In this document: in pieces, positions 36,315-45,036 of the stretch | How positions within the stretch are numbered: position 1 is the first letter of the stretch | How the letters are laid out: the number at the start of each line of letters is the position of its first letter | NCBI RefSeq assembly: GCF_010500865.1 | Contig: NZ_JAAAWN010000004.1 | Location: 62,001 to 126,000, forward strand | DNA: 64,000 nt | DNA from: Alteromonas profundi | GTDB lineage: Bacteria > Pseudomonadota > Gammaproteobacteria > Enterobacterales > Alteromonadaceae | Direction of reading: 5' to 3' | Translations under genes and position numbers: made by a program | The notes under the pieces: model-generated | What the model was told of the DNA's origin: nothing | Databases searched by the model: none | The model's input: the letters and a program-made list of their open reading frames with translations, nothing else

Positions 36315-36812
36315 CTAAATATCGAAGGCTTTTAGCCAATTACGAAAGAAGGGAGAAATATTAGGCATACTATTAGGCAAACTATGGGTATCGTGCACCA
36401 GCAGTAAATTAGCGTAAGACGACTTAGCGTATTTAATTGCATTGTCCACAGGCACTACATCATCCTGCCAGCCGTGAACAATATTTACCGCACCTTGGTA
36501 GCGGTAATCTTGTACTTCATAGTGGGGCATGAATAACGCAGGGGCCAGTAAGAAAACCCCTGCTACATTGGTGCGTTCGGCGGCCACCAAAGACACGTAA
36601 CCGCCCATACTGGAACCGACTAAAATAACGGTTCCTGTTTGTTGTGAAACTATATCAACCAGTCGCTCGACCCTGTCTTCTTGAGAGGGAAGATCTTGAT
36701 AATCAATGCTGTGCACAGTAAAACCAAGATTTTCCGTAACTTTAGCCATGGTAGTAATTTTACTTCCCCAAGGGCCACTCTCTTTTCCATGAGAAAAAAT
36801 GACAGTAGTCAT
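36315..36812 (-). CDS. Small alpha/beta hydrolase
   Basis: 165-residue cytoplasmic alpha/beta hydrolase. The N-terminus TVIFSHGKESGPWGSK supplies the oxyanion-side HG. The nucleophile elbow is LVGSSMGGYVSL (Ser in G-S-S-M-G-G). The probable acid is in HGWQDDVVPVDNA and the catalytic His in LLVHDTHSLPN. Substrate is not predictable; esterase or thioesterase functions are typical. AGGAG lies 8 nt upstream of the ATG. It follows the RND pump gene by 25 bp on the same strand and may be part of its transcript. Confidence 0.85.
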   Translation of the reverse strand: MTTVIFSHGKESGPWGSKITTMAKVTENLGFTVHSIDYQDLPSQEDRVERLVDIVSQQTGTVILVGSSMGGYVSLVAAERTNVAGVFLLAPALFMPHYEVQDYRYQGAVNIVHGWQDDVVPVDNAIKYAKSSYANLLLVHDTHSLPNSMPNISPFFRNWLKAFDI

Positions 36813-36837
36813 TCAAGACGCTCCTATTGTGTAGTTA

Positions 36838-39800
36838 TTACTTCTGTTTATGAAAAAGCCTTTCTACCATAACGTAAAACATAGGCACAAAGAAGATAGC
36901 TAAGAAGGTTGCTGCTATCATTCCGCCCATTACCGCAATACCAATGGCGTTTTGACTGGCGGCACCCGCGCCGCTTGCTAAGGCGAGGGGTGTAACACCT
37001 AAAATAAACGCCATAGATGTCATTAATATTGGGCGGAAACGCTGAGCTGCAGCATTAGATACCGCAACCATTAAATCTTCCCCATTCTCGTATTGTTCTT
37101 TAGCGAATTCAACGATTAATATCGCATTCTTCGCCGCAAGACCTACGGTAGTAAGAAATGCTACCTGCAAATAAACATCATTTGGCAGAGCGAAGATAAA
37201 CGCCGCAGTAACCGAACCGAGTATACCTAAGGGCACAACCAGCATAACCGCAAAGGGCACCGACCAGCTTTCATATAAAGCAGCAAGACACAAAAATACC
37301 ACCAATATGGAAATAGCATACAGCATCGGTGCTTGAGAGCCCGATTGCTGTTCTTCAAAAGAAAGCCCCGACCACTCTATGGCATAGCCTGGCGGCAATT
37401 GTTCCACTAGCTTTTCCATTTCAGCCATTGCTTCACCGGAAGAGATACCTTCGGCTGCGCTACCTTGAATATTAACCGAGGAGACACCGTTAAAACGTTC
37501 TAGCTTAGGTGAGCCATACACCCACTCTGTGGTAGCAAAGGTATTGAATGCCACCATTTCGCCATCGGTGTTTCGCACATACCATTTTTCTAAATCCTCC
37601 GGTGTCATACGATGGGAAAGATCGCCCTGCATGTACACTCGTTTTATTCGGCCTTTATCGATAAAGTCGTTTACATAGCTTGAACCCCACGCTATTTGCA
37701 GCGCGCTGTTTATATCGCTTAGGCTTAACCCTAATGCGGAGGCCTTTTCACTATCGATATTAATTTTAAACTGAGGTACATCGCTAAGGCCGTTGGGGCG
37801 CACACCGGCTAATTTCGGGTTTTGTGCAGCCATGCCAAGCAACTGATTACGCGCATTCATCAGGGCTTCATGGCCATTGCCACCACGATCGACCAATTGC
37901 ATATCAAAGCCAGTGGCGTTACCTAATTCCATAATAGGAGGAGGCACTATGGGAAAGGCAGAGGCATCTTCTATCTGGCTGAACGCACCAAAAGCACGGT
38001 TAACTACCGCAAACGCCGAACTGTCCTCATCACGCTCACTCCAGTCGTTTAAGTTTAGAAAAGCCATACCCGCGTTTTGTGCTTGACCTGCAAAACTAAA
38101 CCCAACCACAGCAAACATACCATTCACCGCTTCTTGTTCTTGATCTAAGAAATAGTCTTCTACCTTTTTAATAGACTCAAGAGTACGCCCTGCGGTAGCA
38201 CCTGGTGGTGTACTTACCAGCACCATCATTCGCCCCTGATCTTCATCTGGCAAGAAGGCCCCTGGTAACTGGCTGAAAATAAGCGCCATTCCGCCTACCA
38301 ATAAGCCATATACCATAAAGTAACGCTTGGCCCGTTTAGCCATATGAGTAGTAGTGCGTTGATAACGATCGCGCCCCTTGTTAAAGGTACGGTTAAACCA
38401 ACCAAAGAAACCTTTGTTTTTATCGTGATCAGGATCGTGCTGCTTTAACAACGTGGCGCACAAAGAAGGCGACAGTACAATTGCCACCAAGACGGAAAAG
38501 GCCATGGCCGATACGATAGTTACGGAGAACTGGCGGTATATAGCACCGGCAGAACCGCTGAAAAATGCCATTGGAATAAATACAGTGGATAGTACAGCGG
38601 CTATGCCCACCAAGGCACCGGTAATCTGGCTCATCGACTTTTTAGTAGCTTCTGCGGGCGGTAAGCCCTCTTCTTCCATAATGCGCTCAACGTTTTCTAC
38701 CACTACGATAGCGTCATCCACCAATAAGCCTATGGCCAAAACCATCGCAAACATGGTTAATACGTTGATACTAAAGCCAAAGGCTAATAATACCGAGAAG
38801 GTGCCAAGTAATACTACAGGGACTGCAATAGTAGGAATGAGTGTCGCGCGCCAGTTTTGAAGAAACAGCAACATCACTAAGAAAACCAAGACAACAGCTT
38901 CTATCAGCGTATGCACCACAGACTCAATAGATAGCTCGATAAACGGTGAGGCATCAACGGGATACACTACTTTTACGCTATCTGGTAAGTTCGCGCGTAA
39001 TTCTTCAACCCGCGCCTTCACCGCTTCAATCGTGTCCAGGGCATTCGCACCAGAGGCTAAGCTGATGGCCATACCCGATGCAGGGTTTCTGTCGTAACGC
39101 ACGATAACATCGTAGCTTTGTGCACCTAATTCAACCCGAGCCACGTCGCGTACCCGTACCTGGGAACCATCGGTATTTACGCGTAAAACGATATTTTCAA
39201 AGTCGTTTACTGTTTGGAGGCGGCTTTGCGCTTGAATGGTGGCGTTTATCTGCTGGTTTTCAATGGCCGGGAGGCCACCTAATTGCCCTGCAGACACATC
39301 GGTGTTTTGTACCTTCACCGCCGCCTGAACATCAACTGGGGTGAGGTTATAACTGTATAGTTTGTCTGGGTCGAGCCAAATACGCATTGAGCGCTGTGCA
39401 CCAAACACCCGTACATCGCCCACACCGTTAACCCGAGAGATAGGGTCGCGAAACTGCGAAACCAGTAAATCACTTAAATCGTACTGGGTCATAGAATCGT
39501 CTTCAGAGTAGAAACCTACCGCTAACGCAAAGGAACTGTTTGACTTAGATACGGTAACCCCTTGTTGTTGCACCTCAGTAGGCAACAAAGGTAATGCCCC
39601 TTGTACCTTATTTTGCGTTTGAACTTGCGCAATATCAGGGTCGGTACCCGGCTCAAACGTTAGGCTGATAGATAAACTACTGTTTGAGCTACTTGCTGAA
39701 AAGTAGCGTAAATTATCAATACCAGAAAGGCTTTGTTCAATAACCTGAGTAACCGAGTTTTCAACGGTTTCTGCTGACGCACCTGGATAAGAGGCACTAA

Positions 39801-39933
39801 TGGTAACCGTAGGAGGGGCTACTTTAGGGTATTGTTCTATAGGTAACGAAGTGATGGCCAATACACCGGCCATCATGGTAATAATTGCAAGTACCCACGC
39901 AAAGACGGGTCTGTCGATAAAAAAGCGAGCCAT
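36838..39933 (-). CDS. RND efflux pump inner-membrane subunit (HAE1 type)
   Basis: 1031-residue proton-driven multidrug exporter of the AcrB/MexF group: twelve membrane helices with two large periplasmic loops. It begins MARFFIDRPVFAWVLAII, the family N-terminus. The proton relay is intact, with adjacent Asp residues in GLLVDDAIVVVENVER and the Lys in VGLAAKNAILIVEFAKEQ. Periplasmic porter sections include VFGAQRSMRIWLDPDKL and the GSSYVNDFIDKGRIKRVYMQ region. No outer-membrane channel gene follows, so it probably uses a TolC encoded elsewhere. It is 21 bp after its adaptor gene. Confidence 0.95.
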   Translation of the reverse strand: MARFFIDRPVFAWVLAIITMMAGVLAITSLPIEQYPKVAPPTVTISASYPGASAETVENSVTQVIEQSLSGIDNLRYFSASSSNSSLSISLTFEPGTDPDIAQVQTQNKVQGALPLLPTEVQQQGVTVSKSNSSFALAVGFYSEDDSMTQYDLSDLLVSQFRDPISRVNGVGDVRVFGAQRSMRIWLDPDKLYSYNLTPVDVQAAVKVQNTDVSAGQLGGLPAIENQQINATIQAQSRLQTVNDFENIVLRVNTDGSQVRVRDVARVELGAQSYDVIVRYDRNPASGMAISLASGANALDTIEAVKARVEELRANLPDSVKVVYPVDASPFIELSIESVVHTLIEAVVLVFLVMLLFLQNWRATLIPTIAVPVVLLGTFSVLLAFGFSINVLTMFAMVLAIGLLVDDAIVVVENVERIMEEEGLPPAEATKKSMSQITGALVGIAAVLSTVFIPMAFFSGSAGAIYRQFSVTIVSAMAFSVLVAIVLSPSLCATLLKQHDPDHDKNKGFFGWFNRTFNKGRDRYQRTTTHMAKRAKRYFMVYGLLVGGMALIFSQLPGAFLPDEDQGRMMVLVSTPPGATAGRTLESIKKVEDYFLDQEQEAVNGMFAVVGFSFAGQAQNAGMAFLNLNDWSERDEDSSAFAVVNRAFGAFSQIEDASAFPIVPPPIMELGNATGFDMQLVDRGGNGHEALMNARNQLLGMAAQNPKLAGVRPNGLSDVPQFKINIDSEKASALGLSLSDINSALQIAWGSSYVNDFIDKGRIKRVYMQGDLSHRMTPEDLEKWYVRNTDGEMVAFNTFATTEWVYGSPKLERFNGVSSVNIQGSAAEGISSGEAMAEMEKLVEQLPPGYAIEWSGLSFEEQQSGSQAPMLYAISILVVFLCLAALYESWSVPFAVMLVVPLGILGSVTAAFIFALPNDVYLQVAFLTTVGLAAKNAILIVEFAKEQYENGEDLMVAVSNAAAQRFRPILMTSMAFILGVTPLALASGAGAASQNAIGIAVMGGMIAATFLAIFFVPMFYVMVERLFHKQK

Positions 39934-39954
39934 AGTGTTTAATTCCTTGCTTGC

Positions 39955-41097
39955 TTAGCGTGAGCCACGTGATGAAGGTTGCCATTCGCTAGCATTCACT
40001 TTGCTACCTGGCTTCACTTTCTGATATCCAGTTACGATAATGCGATCGCCTTCGCTTACGCCTTGGGTAACCACATACTGATCTTCATAGGTAGTACTCA
40101 CCGTTAATCGGCGAGCTTCTACTTCATCGTTGTTATTAACAACATACACACTTAGTGAACCATCAGACTGACGCATCGTTGCTCGCTGGGGTACTAATAG
40201 CGCGTTTTCTTTACCGGTGATCACATGCCCTTTTACAAATAAACCTGGCATTAACAAACCTTCAGGGTTTGGCATTTCGGCACGCAGGGTTACTGAGCCT
40301 GTACCTTCATCTACCGTTACTTCTGAAAACTTTACGCTCCCCGTGTGCGGGTATTTTTTACCCGTACTTTCGTTAAGAACGAGCTCTACTGGCATCGCGC
40401 CTTGTTCACGCATTTGCTGGCGTAACGTAAGAATGGCTTTGCCCGACTCCTGCATATCGATGAACACTGGGTCTAGCTGGGTAATAGTAGCGAGCTGTTG
40501 CGTTTGATTGGTCGTAACCAGGGTTCCCTCGGTGACGTAAGAACGACTAATTTGCCCACTGATAGGCGCATACACCTTGGTGTAATCTACATTAACTTTG
40601 GCTAGCGCTACCGACGCTTCGGCGACACTAATAGCCGCTTGCGCTTGCTCTTTTTGTGCTACTACATCATCAAGTTCTTGACGACTAATGGCGTTTTGCT
40701 TAATTAAGTCATCATAGCGACGCGCTTTCGCCTCTAGCGTTTTTAAATTTGCCTTAGCACTTTTTACATCGGCAATGGCGCTATTGAGCTGGGCGCGATA
40801 GCGTGCCTCGTCAATTTGGTAAAGTTGATCCCCCTTCTTTACCTGCGCTCCCTCTTCAAATAAACGCTCGGTAATTACGCCATCTACCTGAGGACGTACT
40901 TGAGATTGGCGCGAAGGCGTAACCCTGCCTGGAAGCACCATTTCATGGGTAACAGGTTGTTTTTTCAAGGTCAGTACAGAGACTGATGGGGCTGGTCTAG
41001 CTTGCTGGGCAGTTGCGCCTTGCTGTGGCTCCTGTGAACAGCCGATAACGCTAACAAGCGTGGCCATAGCAACAATAGTGTGTAGTACGCGACTCAT
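39955..41097 (-). CDS. RND pump membrane-fusion (adaptor) lipoprotein
   Basis: Periplasmic adaptor of an RND tripartite pump, 380 residues from the ATG at 41095-41097. That start gives MSRVLHTIVAMATLVSVIGC, a lipobox with Cys20. A frame opening at 41145 would add 16 residues before the signal and is less likely. In order: the lipoyl half QVDGVITERLFEEGAQVKKGDQLYQID, a helical hairpin (about 95-165, coiled-coil-like AQLNSAIADVKSAKANLKTLE), a second lipoyl half VYAPISGQISRSYVTEG, and beta-barrel and membrane-proximal domains ending GDRIIVTGYQKVKPGSKV. No TetR or other regulator adjoins it. Confidence 0.93.
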   Translation of the reverse strand: MSRVLHTIVAMATLVSVIGCSQEPQQGATAQQARPAPSVSVLTLKKQPVTHEMVLPGRVTPSRQSQVRPQVDGVITERLFEEGAQVKKGDQLYQIDEARYRAQLNSAIADVKSAKANLKTLEAKARRYDDLIKQNAISRQELDDVVAQKEQAQAAISVAEASVALAKVNVDYTKVYAPISGQISRSYVTEGTLVTTNQTQQLATITQLDPVFIDMQESGKAILTLRQQMREQGAMPVELVLNESTGKKYPHTGSVKFSEVTVDEGTGSVTLRAEMPNPEGLLMPGLFVKGHVITGKENALLVPQRATMRQSDGSLSVYVVNNNDEVEARRLTVSTTYEDQYVVTQGVSEGDRIIVTGYQKVKPGSKVNASEWQPSSRGSR

Positions 41098-41399
41098 ATA
41101 TTTTCTCAATCTCAATAGCCATTCATTGCAGGAAAACGCGTTCATTTACCTGCCGTTAAAAGTGAACCGTAAAATGTCAGGCTTGCTTTTGCTGTGCCTG
41201 AATTGTCAGCATTCCAACAGAACATTGTAGAACGCCATTGTTACTAAACGGGGAGTGATAGTATTAGTAGTAGCCGACTATTGTGCATAGTTGCGGCGCA
41301 GATTAATAGTTATGATAGTTAAACCTTACAATCTTATCGTTCAATTACCAGTTATGAGTACCAAATACCTTTGTTTTTAGATCGTTAACCTAGCAATAA

Positions 41400-42068
41400 T
41401 TATTGCCCAGCCAACCACCGATACGCTTGAATAACTGCTTGCGCCCTCTCCACACTACCGCCTTTGTCTGGGTGCGCTTTGGCCAATGCTTTTCGGTAAT
41501 ACCGCTTGAGGGTTTCAGGCGCTAAATGTTGATGGCTGCCCCCCTCATTATCAGCTAACTCGACTATTCCTAAAACACGATAGGCGTGGTGGCGCTGTTT
41601 TTCACTTAATGGGGGTTGCTGGTTTACCGACATCCGCGACCAAAAATCGTCTAATAAAGCGTTTACGTCCGCCTTCTGGGTGGTTTCAAAGTTCTGCCAA
41701 TCGAGGTAATAACGCGCCAATGGGTCGGGGCTTGTTATTTCACACGTAGCGCTGGGCGTATGCGCCCAAGAACGGGAAGATGAGGGTATACAAGGGCGCA
41801 GAATAATGTTCGTAGTATGAATGTCTAACTCGCCCACGGCTTGTTGGCGCCACTTACCTTGCAAGGTATATAGCGCATGAAACAAGACAAAATGCGTTTT
41901 GAACAATACTAATGGATCGCTTAGGGCATGACTGTCGAAGACTTCATAAGGGGGGTGTTTTAACACCTGAATTAGCGCAAATTCGCTTATGCCTTCACGA
42001 AAAGTAGGCTGCATAACACTTAAGCTATCAATTAGCAGCGACACACTATTTTCGTATTGTTTTTCCAT
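41400..42068 (-). CDS. DnaJ-related protein with C-terminal J domain
   Basis: 222-residue cytoplasmic protein. Residues 1-130 match the DNA-J-related N-terminal domain (FALIQVLKHPPYEVF, LVLFKTHFVLFHALYTL). Residues about 165-222 are a J domain with RYYRKALAKAHPDKGGS, where the HPD motif that stimulates Hsp70 ATPase is intact. It is an uncharacterised co-chaperone type common in Vibrio and Alteromonadales. The start ATG at 42066-42068 follows AAGAGATCT. Divergent from the DUF1499 gene. Confidence 0.9.
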   Translation of the reverse strand: MEKQYENSVSLLIDSLSVMQPTFREGISEFALIQVLKHPPYEVFDSHALSDPLVLFKTHFVLFHALYTLQGKWRQQAVGELDIHTTNIILRPCIPSSSRSWAHTPSATCEITSPDPLARYYLDWQNFETTQKADVNALLDDFWSRMSVNQQPPLSEKQRHHAYRVLGIVELADNEGGSHQHLAPETLKRYYRKALAKAHPDKGGSVERAQAVIQAYRWLAGQ

Positions 42069-42266
42069 AGATCTCTTCTTACGGCTTAGTGCTTATTCGT
42101 AGCGCGTTACGGCGTCGTATCACATGTTTCAATTTCTTCAAACCGCGGCCCACTGAGAGCCTACACTAACAAACGATATAATTTTTGTAGAACAAATGAA
42201 CTAATTACTATCATTCGCTGTTAAAGTAACCTAATAAAAAAGTGACAATAATAACGAGGAGTTCTT

Positions 42267-42983
42267 TTGAAAGCACTTATTGCCCTTACCAGTATCGTCG
42301 GTTTCTTAATGGTGACGCTACCTGGCCCCTTATATAAATATACAGACGTAGGCCTTAGTACTGCATTTACATCACTTCGTTTCGGCGTGTATGTGGGTGG
42401 TGCAGCACTCATTCTTATTATTTTACAAATACTATTAAAACGTAAAAGCGTTAACTGGGGCAGCACTCTCGTTTGCGCGGTACTTGCAATTATCGCCATC
42501 GCTATGCCGGTAAGCATGATGAGTAAAGCTGGCGCAGTTCCCCCTATTCATGACATTACTACCCATGTTACTAACCCGCCAGAATTTGTTGCCATTGCGC
42601 CGCTACGTGAAAACGCGCCTAACCCTGTAACATACGAAGGCGGCGATATCACAAAACAGCAGCTAGAAGCTTACCCTGATATTAAAACGCAGACACTGCC
42701 GCAATCGGTAGACACGGTATACGCAGCTGCCGAAAAAGCCATCGACAGCCTTGGTTGGGAACGGGTTACTGATAAAGCCCTACCTAATACTCTTGAGGCC
42801 ACTGATACTACCCTGTGGTTTGGCTTTAAAGACGATGTGGTCATTAGGTTAACAGCGCAAGGGGACAATACCCTGGTTGATGTACGCAGCAAATCGCGGG
42901 TAGGCAAAAGTGATTTGGGTAAAAATGCTGAACGCATTCGTCGCTTTTTAACTGAATTACGCAAACAGCTTGAGAATACGTAA
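42267..42983 (+). CDS. DUF1499 membrane protein
   Basis: 238 residues with about three N-terminal membrane helices (residues 4-90) and a C-terminal DUF1499 domain, about 150-235 (YAAAEKAIDSLGWERV, then RLTAQGDNTLVDVRSKSRVGKSDLGKNAERI). The domain resembles lipid- or hydrophobe-binding START-like folds, but the family has no assigned function. The start is a TTG at 42267 with GAGGAG ending 5 nt before it; no in-frame ATG lies near. A strong hairpin follows the stop. Confidence 0.85.
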   Translation: MKALIALTSIVGFLMVTLPGPLYKYTDVGLSTAFTSLRFGVYVGGAALILIILQILLKRKSVNWGSTLVCAVLAIIAIAMPVSMMSKAGAVPPIHDITTHVTNPPEFVAIAPLRENAPNPVTYEGGDITKQQLEAYPDIKTQTLPQSVDTVYAAAEKAIDSLGWERVTDKALPNTLEATDTTLWFGFKDDVVIRLTAQGDNTLVDVRSKSRVGKSDLGKNAERIRRFLTELRKQLENT

Positions 42984-43013
42984 TTGGCTGCATAGTAGTA
43001 GGCTATAAAACAC

Positions 43014-43039
43014 AGGCCCCGTTATGTATGGCGGGGCCT
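43014..43039. terminator. Hairpin terminator between the DUF1499 gene and argO
   Basis: 8-bp G+C-rich stem (AGGCCCCG 43014-43021, CGGGGCCT 43032-43039) with a 10-nt loop, between two convergent stops. On the minus strand it is followed by GTGTTTTATAG, so it can terminate argO. On the plus strand the T tract is weak. Confidence 0.75.
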
Positions 43040-43073
43040 ATATCTATTATATGCTGAAGCTTTTTATGATTAG

Positions 43074-43676
43074 TTATAAACTGGCTAACTGAATACTCAC
43101 CAACCCTAACACAGCCGCATTGGCACGATTAAACCAACGCCAGAACAAAGGGCGTTGCATGTGTTTGGCAAACCGCGCCGTTAGTGTACTTACGCCCACA
43201 AACCACAACACCGACGAAGTGATGGCCCCTGCCACAAACCACCACTTATCTTGTTGCCACTGACTGGCTAAATTGCCCATAAGCAGTAAGGTGTCTAAAT
43301 AGAAATGCGGGTTCAGCCATGTTACGGCTAATGCAATAAACAACGCCTTTTTAAACGACTGAGCCTTTTGCGCTGTGGCTAATACGATAGTGTCATCCGC
43401 CATAGACGCTTTTATCTTGTTTATGGCTATCCACAGCAGAAAAGCTACGCCGGCCCATTTAGTTATAGAGATTAAGGTGGGGTATTGCTGCATTAATAAA
43501 CCAAATCCCATGGCACCCAAACTAATAGAAATGGCATCGCTAAGAATAAACAACAACACAAACAACCCCGCCCACTGACGTTTCAGCGATTGCTCAATTA
43601 AAAATGTATTCTGTGCGCCTACTGCAATAATAAGGGTGCCCCCCATTACTAGCCCACTGGTTGCTGCCGCGATCAT
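43074..43676 (-). CDS. argO: LysE/ArgO-family basic amino-acid exporter
   Basis: 200-residue inner-membrane exporter with about six helices. The start used is the ATG at 43674-43676, with AGGGG 8 nt upstream; a TTG at 43694 would add six residues. The GGTLIIAVGAQNTFLIEQSLKRQ block is the family hallmark, equivalent to the PLGPQNAFVMNQGIRRQ of E. coli ArgO. WAGVAFLLWIAINKIKAS follows, and the last helix lies in NRANAAVLGLVSIQLA. It exports arginine or lysine. It is divergent from the ArgP-like regulator gene, the classic exporter/regulator arrangement. Confidence 0.92.
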   Translation of the reverse strand: MIAAATSGLVMGGTLIIAVGAQNTFLIEQSLKRQWAGLFVLLFILSDAISISLGAMGFGLLMQQYPTLISITKWAGVAFLLWIAINKIKASMADDTIVLATAQKAQSFKKALFIALAVTWLNPHFYLDTLLLMGNLASQWQQDKWWFVAGAITSSVLWFVGVSTLTARFAKHMQRPLFWRWFNRANAAVLGLVSIQLASL

Positions 43677-43830
43677 GCTTGTTGCCCCTATCAATTATCT
43701 AAGCTTGTTAAGTAGTGAGATAATTTTATACACTCAAGATGACTTAATTAAATTAATGATATTTGTTTTACATTAATTTAATTAATACTTATAACACCGC
43801 TTTCACTAATAAAGACAAAGAGAGAGTAAA

Positions 43831-44715
43831 ATGCTTGATTACGATGCTCTGCGCTGTTTAAGCGAAGTACTACGCTACGGAGGGTTTGAGCGTGGCGCAC
43901 AAGCGCTTAGCCTTACCCAATCGGCGGTATCGCAAAAAATAAAACGTCTAGAGCATCGAGTGGGCGGACCGGTATTGGTGCGAACAAAGCCACTTAATCC
44001 AACACCGTTAGGACGGGAGTTATTAACCCACTTTCAAAAAGTAAGCGTACTTGAAGAGGCGCTGAATATTCAAAGTGGGCTACAGGCAAGTGCTTCACCC
44101 ATTAGTGTGGCAGTTAATAATGATGTGCTGGCCACGTGGTTTTCTCAAGTATTAGCCGAGTTTAGCCAAACCCGTAGTAATCCCATTCATGTTTATAACG
44201 CCGATCAAACCCAAACCCGCGACAAACTGCAAAAAGGCCAGGTTATGGCCTGCATTAGTCAAACGGGTACACCTATAACCGGCGGGCAATCCGTCCGCTT
44301 AGGTGTAATGAACTATCAACTCTATGCCTCTCCAATATTCATCGAACGCTACTTAAAAGAAAAGCAAACCCCTCAAAGCATTATGAACAGCCCAGGCCTT
44401 CTGTACGACGAATACGATGTGACCTTATTGGGGGATTATCAAAGAGAATGCTTTAATTTACCGCCGTTTTTTGCCAATTGCCATTGGTACCCCTCTTCTC
44501 ATGGCTTTGTAAAAATGGCTATAGATGGCGTAGCCTGGGCGCTTCTGCCCTCTCTACAGGTAATAAATGAAGTGAAAAACGGCGAACTAGTCTCACTCTT
44601 TCCAGACAAATGTTTAGGAGTACCTTTGTTTTGGCATTGGACCAGCTTAGACTCAGGCGCGCTTACAGATTTAACACTCGCCGTAAAACGAGTAGCGAAA
44701 GCACAATTACAATAG
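43831..44715 (+). CDS. argP: LysR-family regulator ArgP
   Basis: 294-residue LysR-type activator. N-terminal winged helix (LDYDALRCLSEVLRYGGFERGAQALSLTQSAVSQKIKRLE) with a linker and a co-effector domain (about 90-290). The sequence and position opposite argO match ArgP/LysG, which senses arginine and lysine. The 154-bp interval 43677-43830 is very A+T-rich and carries TTAATTTAATTAAT-type imperfect repeats, suitable for LysR binding to both promoters. The ATG follows AGAGAGAGTAA. Ligand assignment is by family and context. Confidence 0.9.
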   Translation: MLDYDALRCLSEVLRYGGFERGAQALSLTQSAVSQKIKRLEHRVGGPVLVRTKPLNPTPLGRELLTHFQKVSVLEEALNIQSGLQASASPISVAVNNDVLATWFSQVLAEFSQTRSNPIHVYNADQTQTRDKLQKGQVMACISQTGTPITGGQSVRLGVMNYQLYASPIFIERYLKEKQTPQSIMNSPGLLYDEYDVTLLGDYQRECFNLPPFFANCHWYPSSHGFVKMAIDGVAWALLPSLQVINEVKNGELVSLFPDKCLGVPLFWHWTSLDSGALTDLTLAVKRVAKAQLQ

Positions 44716-45036
44716 ACCTATTTTGCAATACACACACGCATAATCCATCACATGACATACACCCTATGAAACGAGTAATACAAAAATACATGTAACCATC
44801 GAGCCATTTAATTTACTACCAAACGTCTAATTCAAGCGACCACTAGCGCTAGTGACTTTATTCAACATGCGTTAACCTTGCCGCCAAAATGAATCATCAA
44901 ACGCGATTTTCGCTGTTTTGCTGGTATATAAGCACGAAAACGTAACGAATTTAAATCGCAGGTAGCGAGTGTAGCCGCGTATACATCTCCCCGTTTATCG
45001 TTACGTTGAAGACCCTCTTTTTATTCATGGATATGT
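44716..45036. other. 321-bp upstream region of the TonB receptor gene
   Basis: No protein-like frame. It contains a perfect 14-bp palindrome, CACTAGCGCTAGTG at 44841-44854, a candidate operator. A TGGTATATAA stretch around 44925-44935 resembles an extended -10 element. No Fur-box-like sequence is evident to me. Nothing else is recognised. Confidence 0.55.
44841..44854. promoter_or_regulatory. 14-bp perfect palindrome upstream of the TonB receptor gene
   Basis: CACTAGC/GCTAGTG with no spacer, about 180 bp before the receptor ATG. Length and perfect symmetry suit a dimeric repressor, but no regulator gene adjoins it and the site is unlike Fur or ArgP sites. Regulatory role is a guess. Confidence 0.3.
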
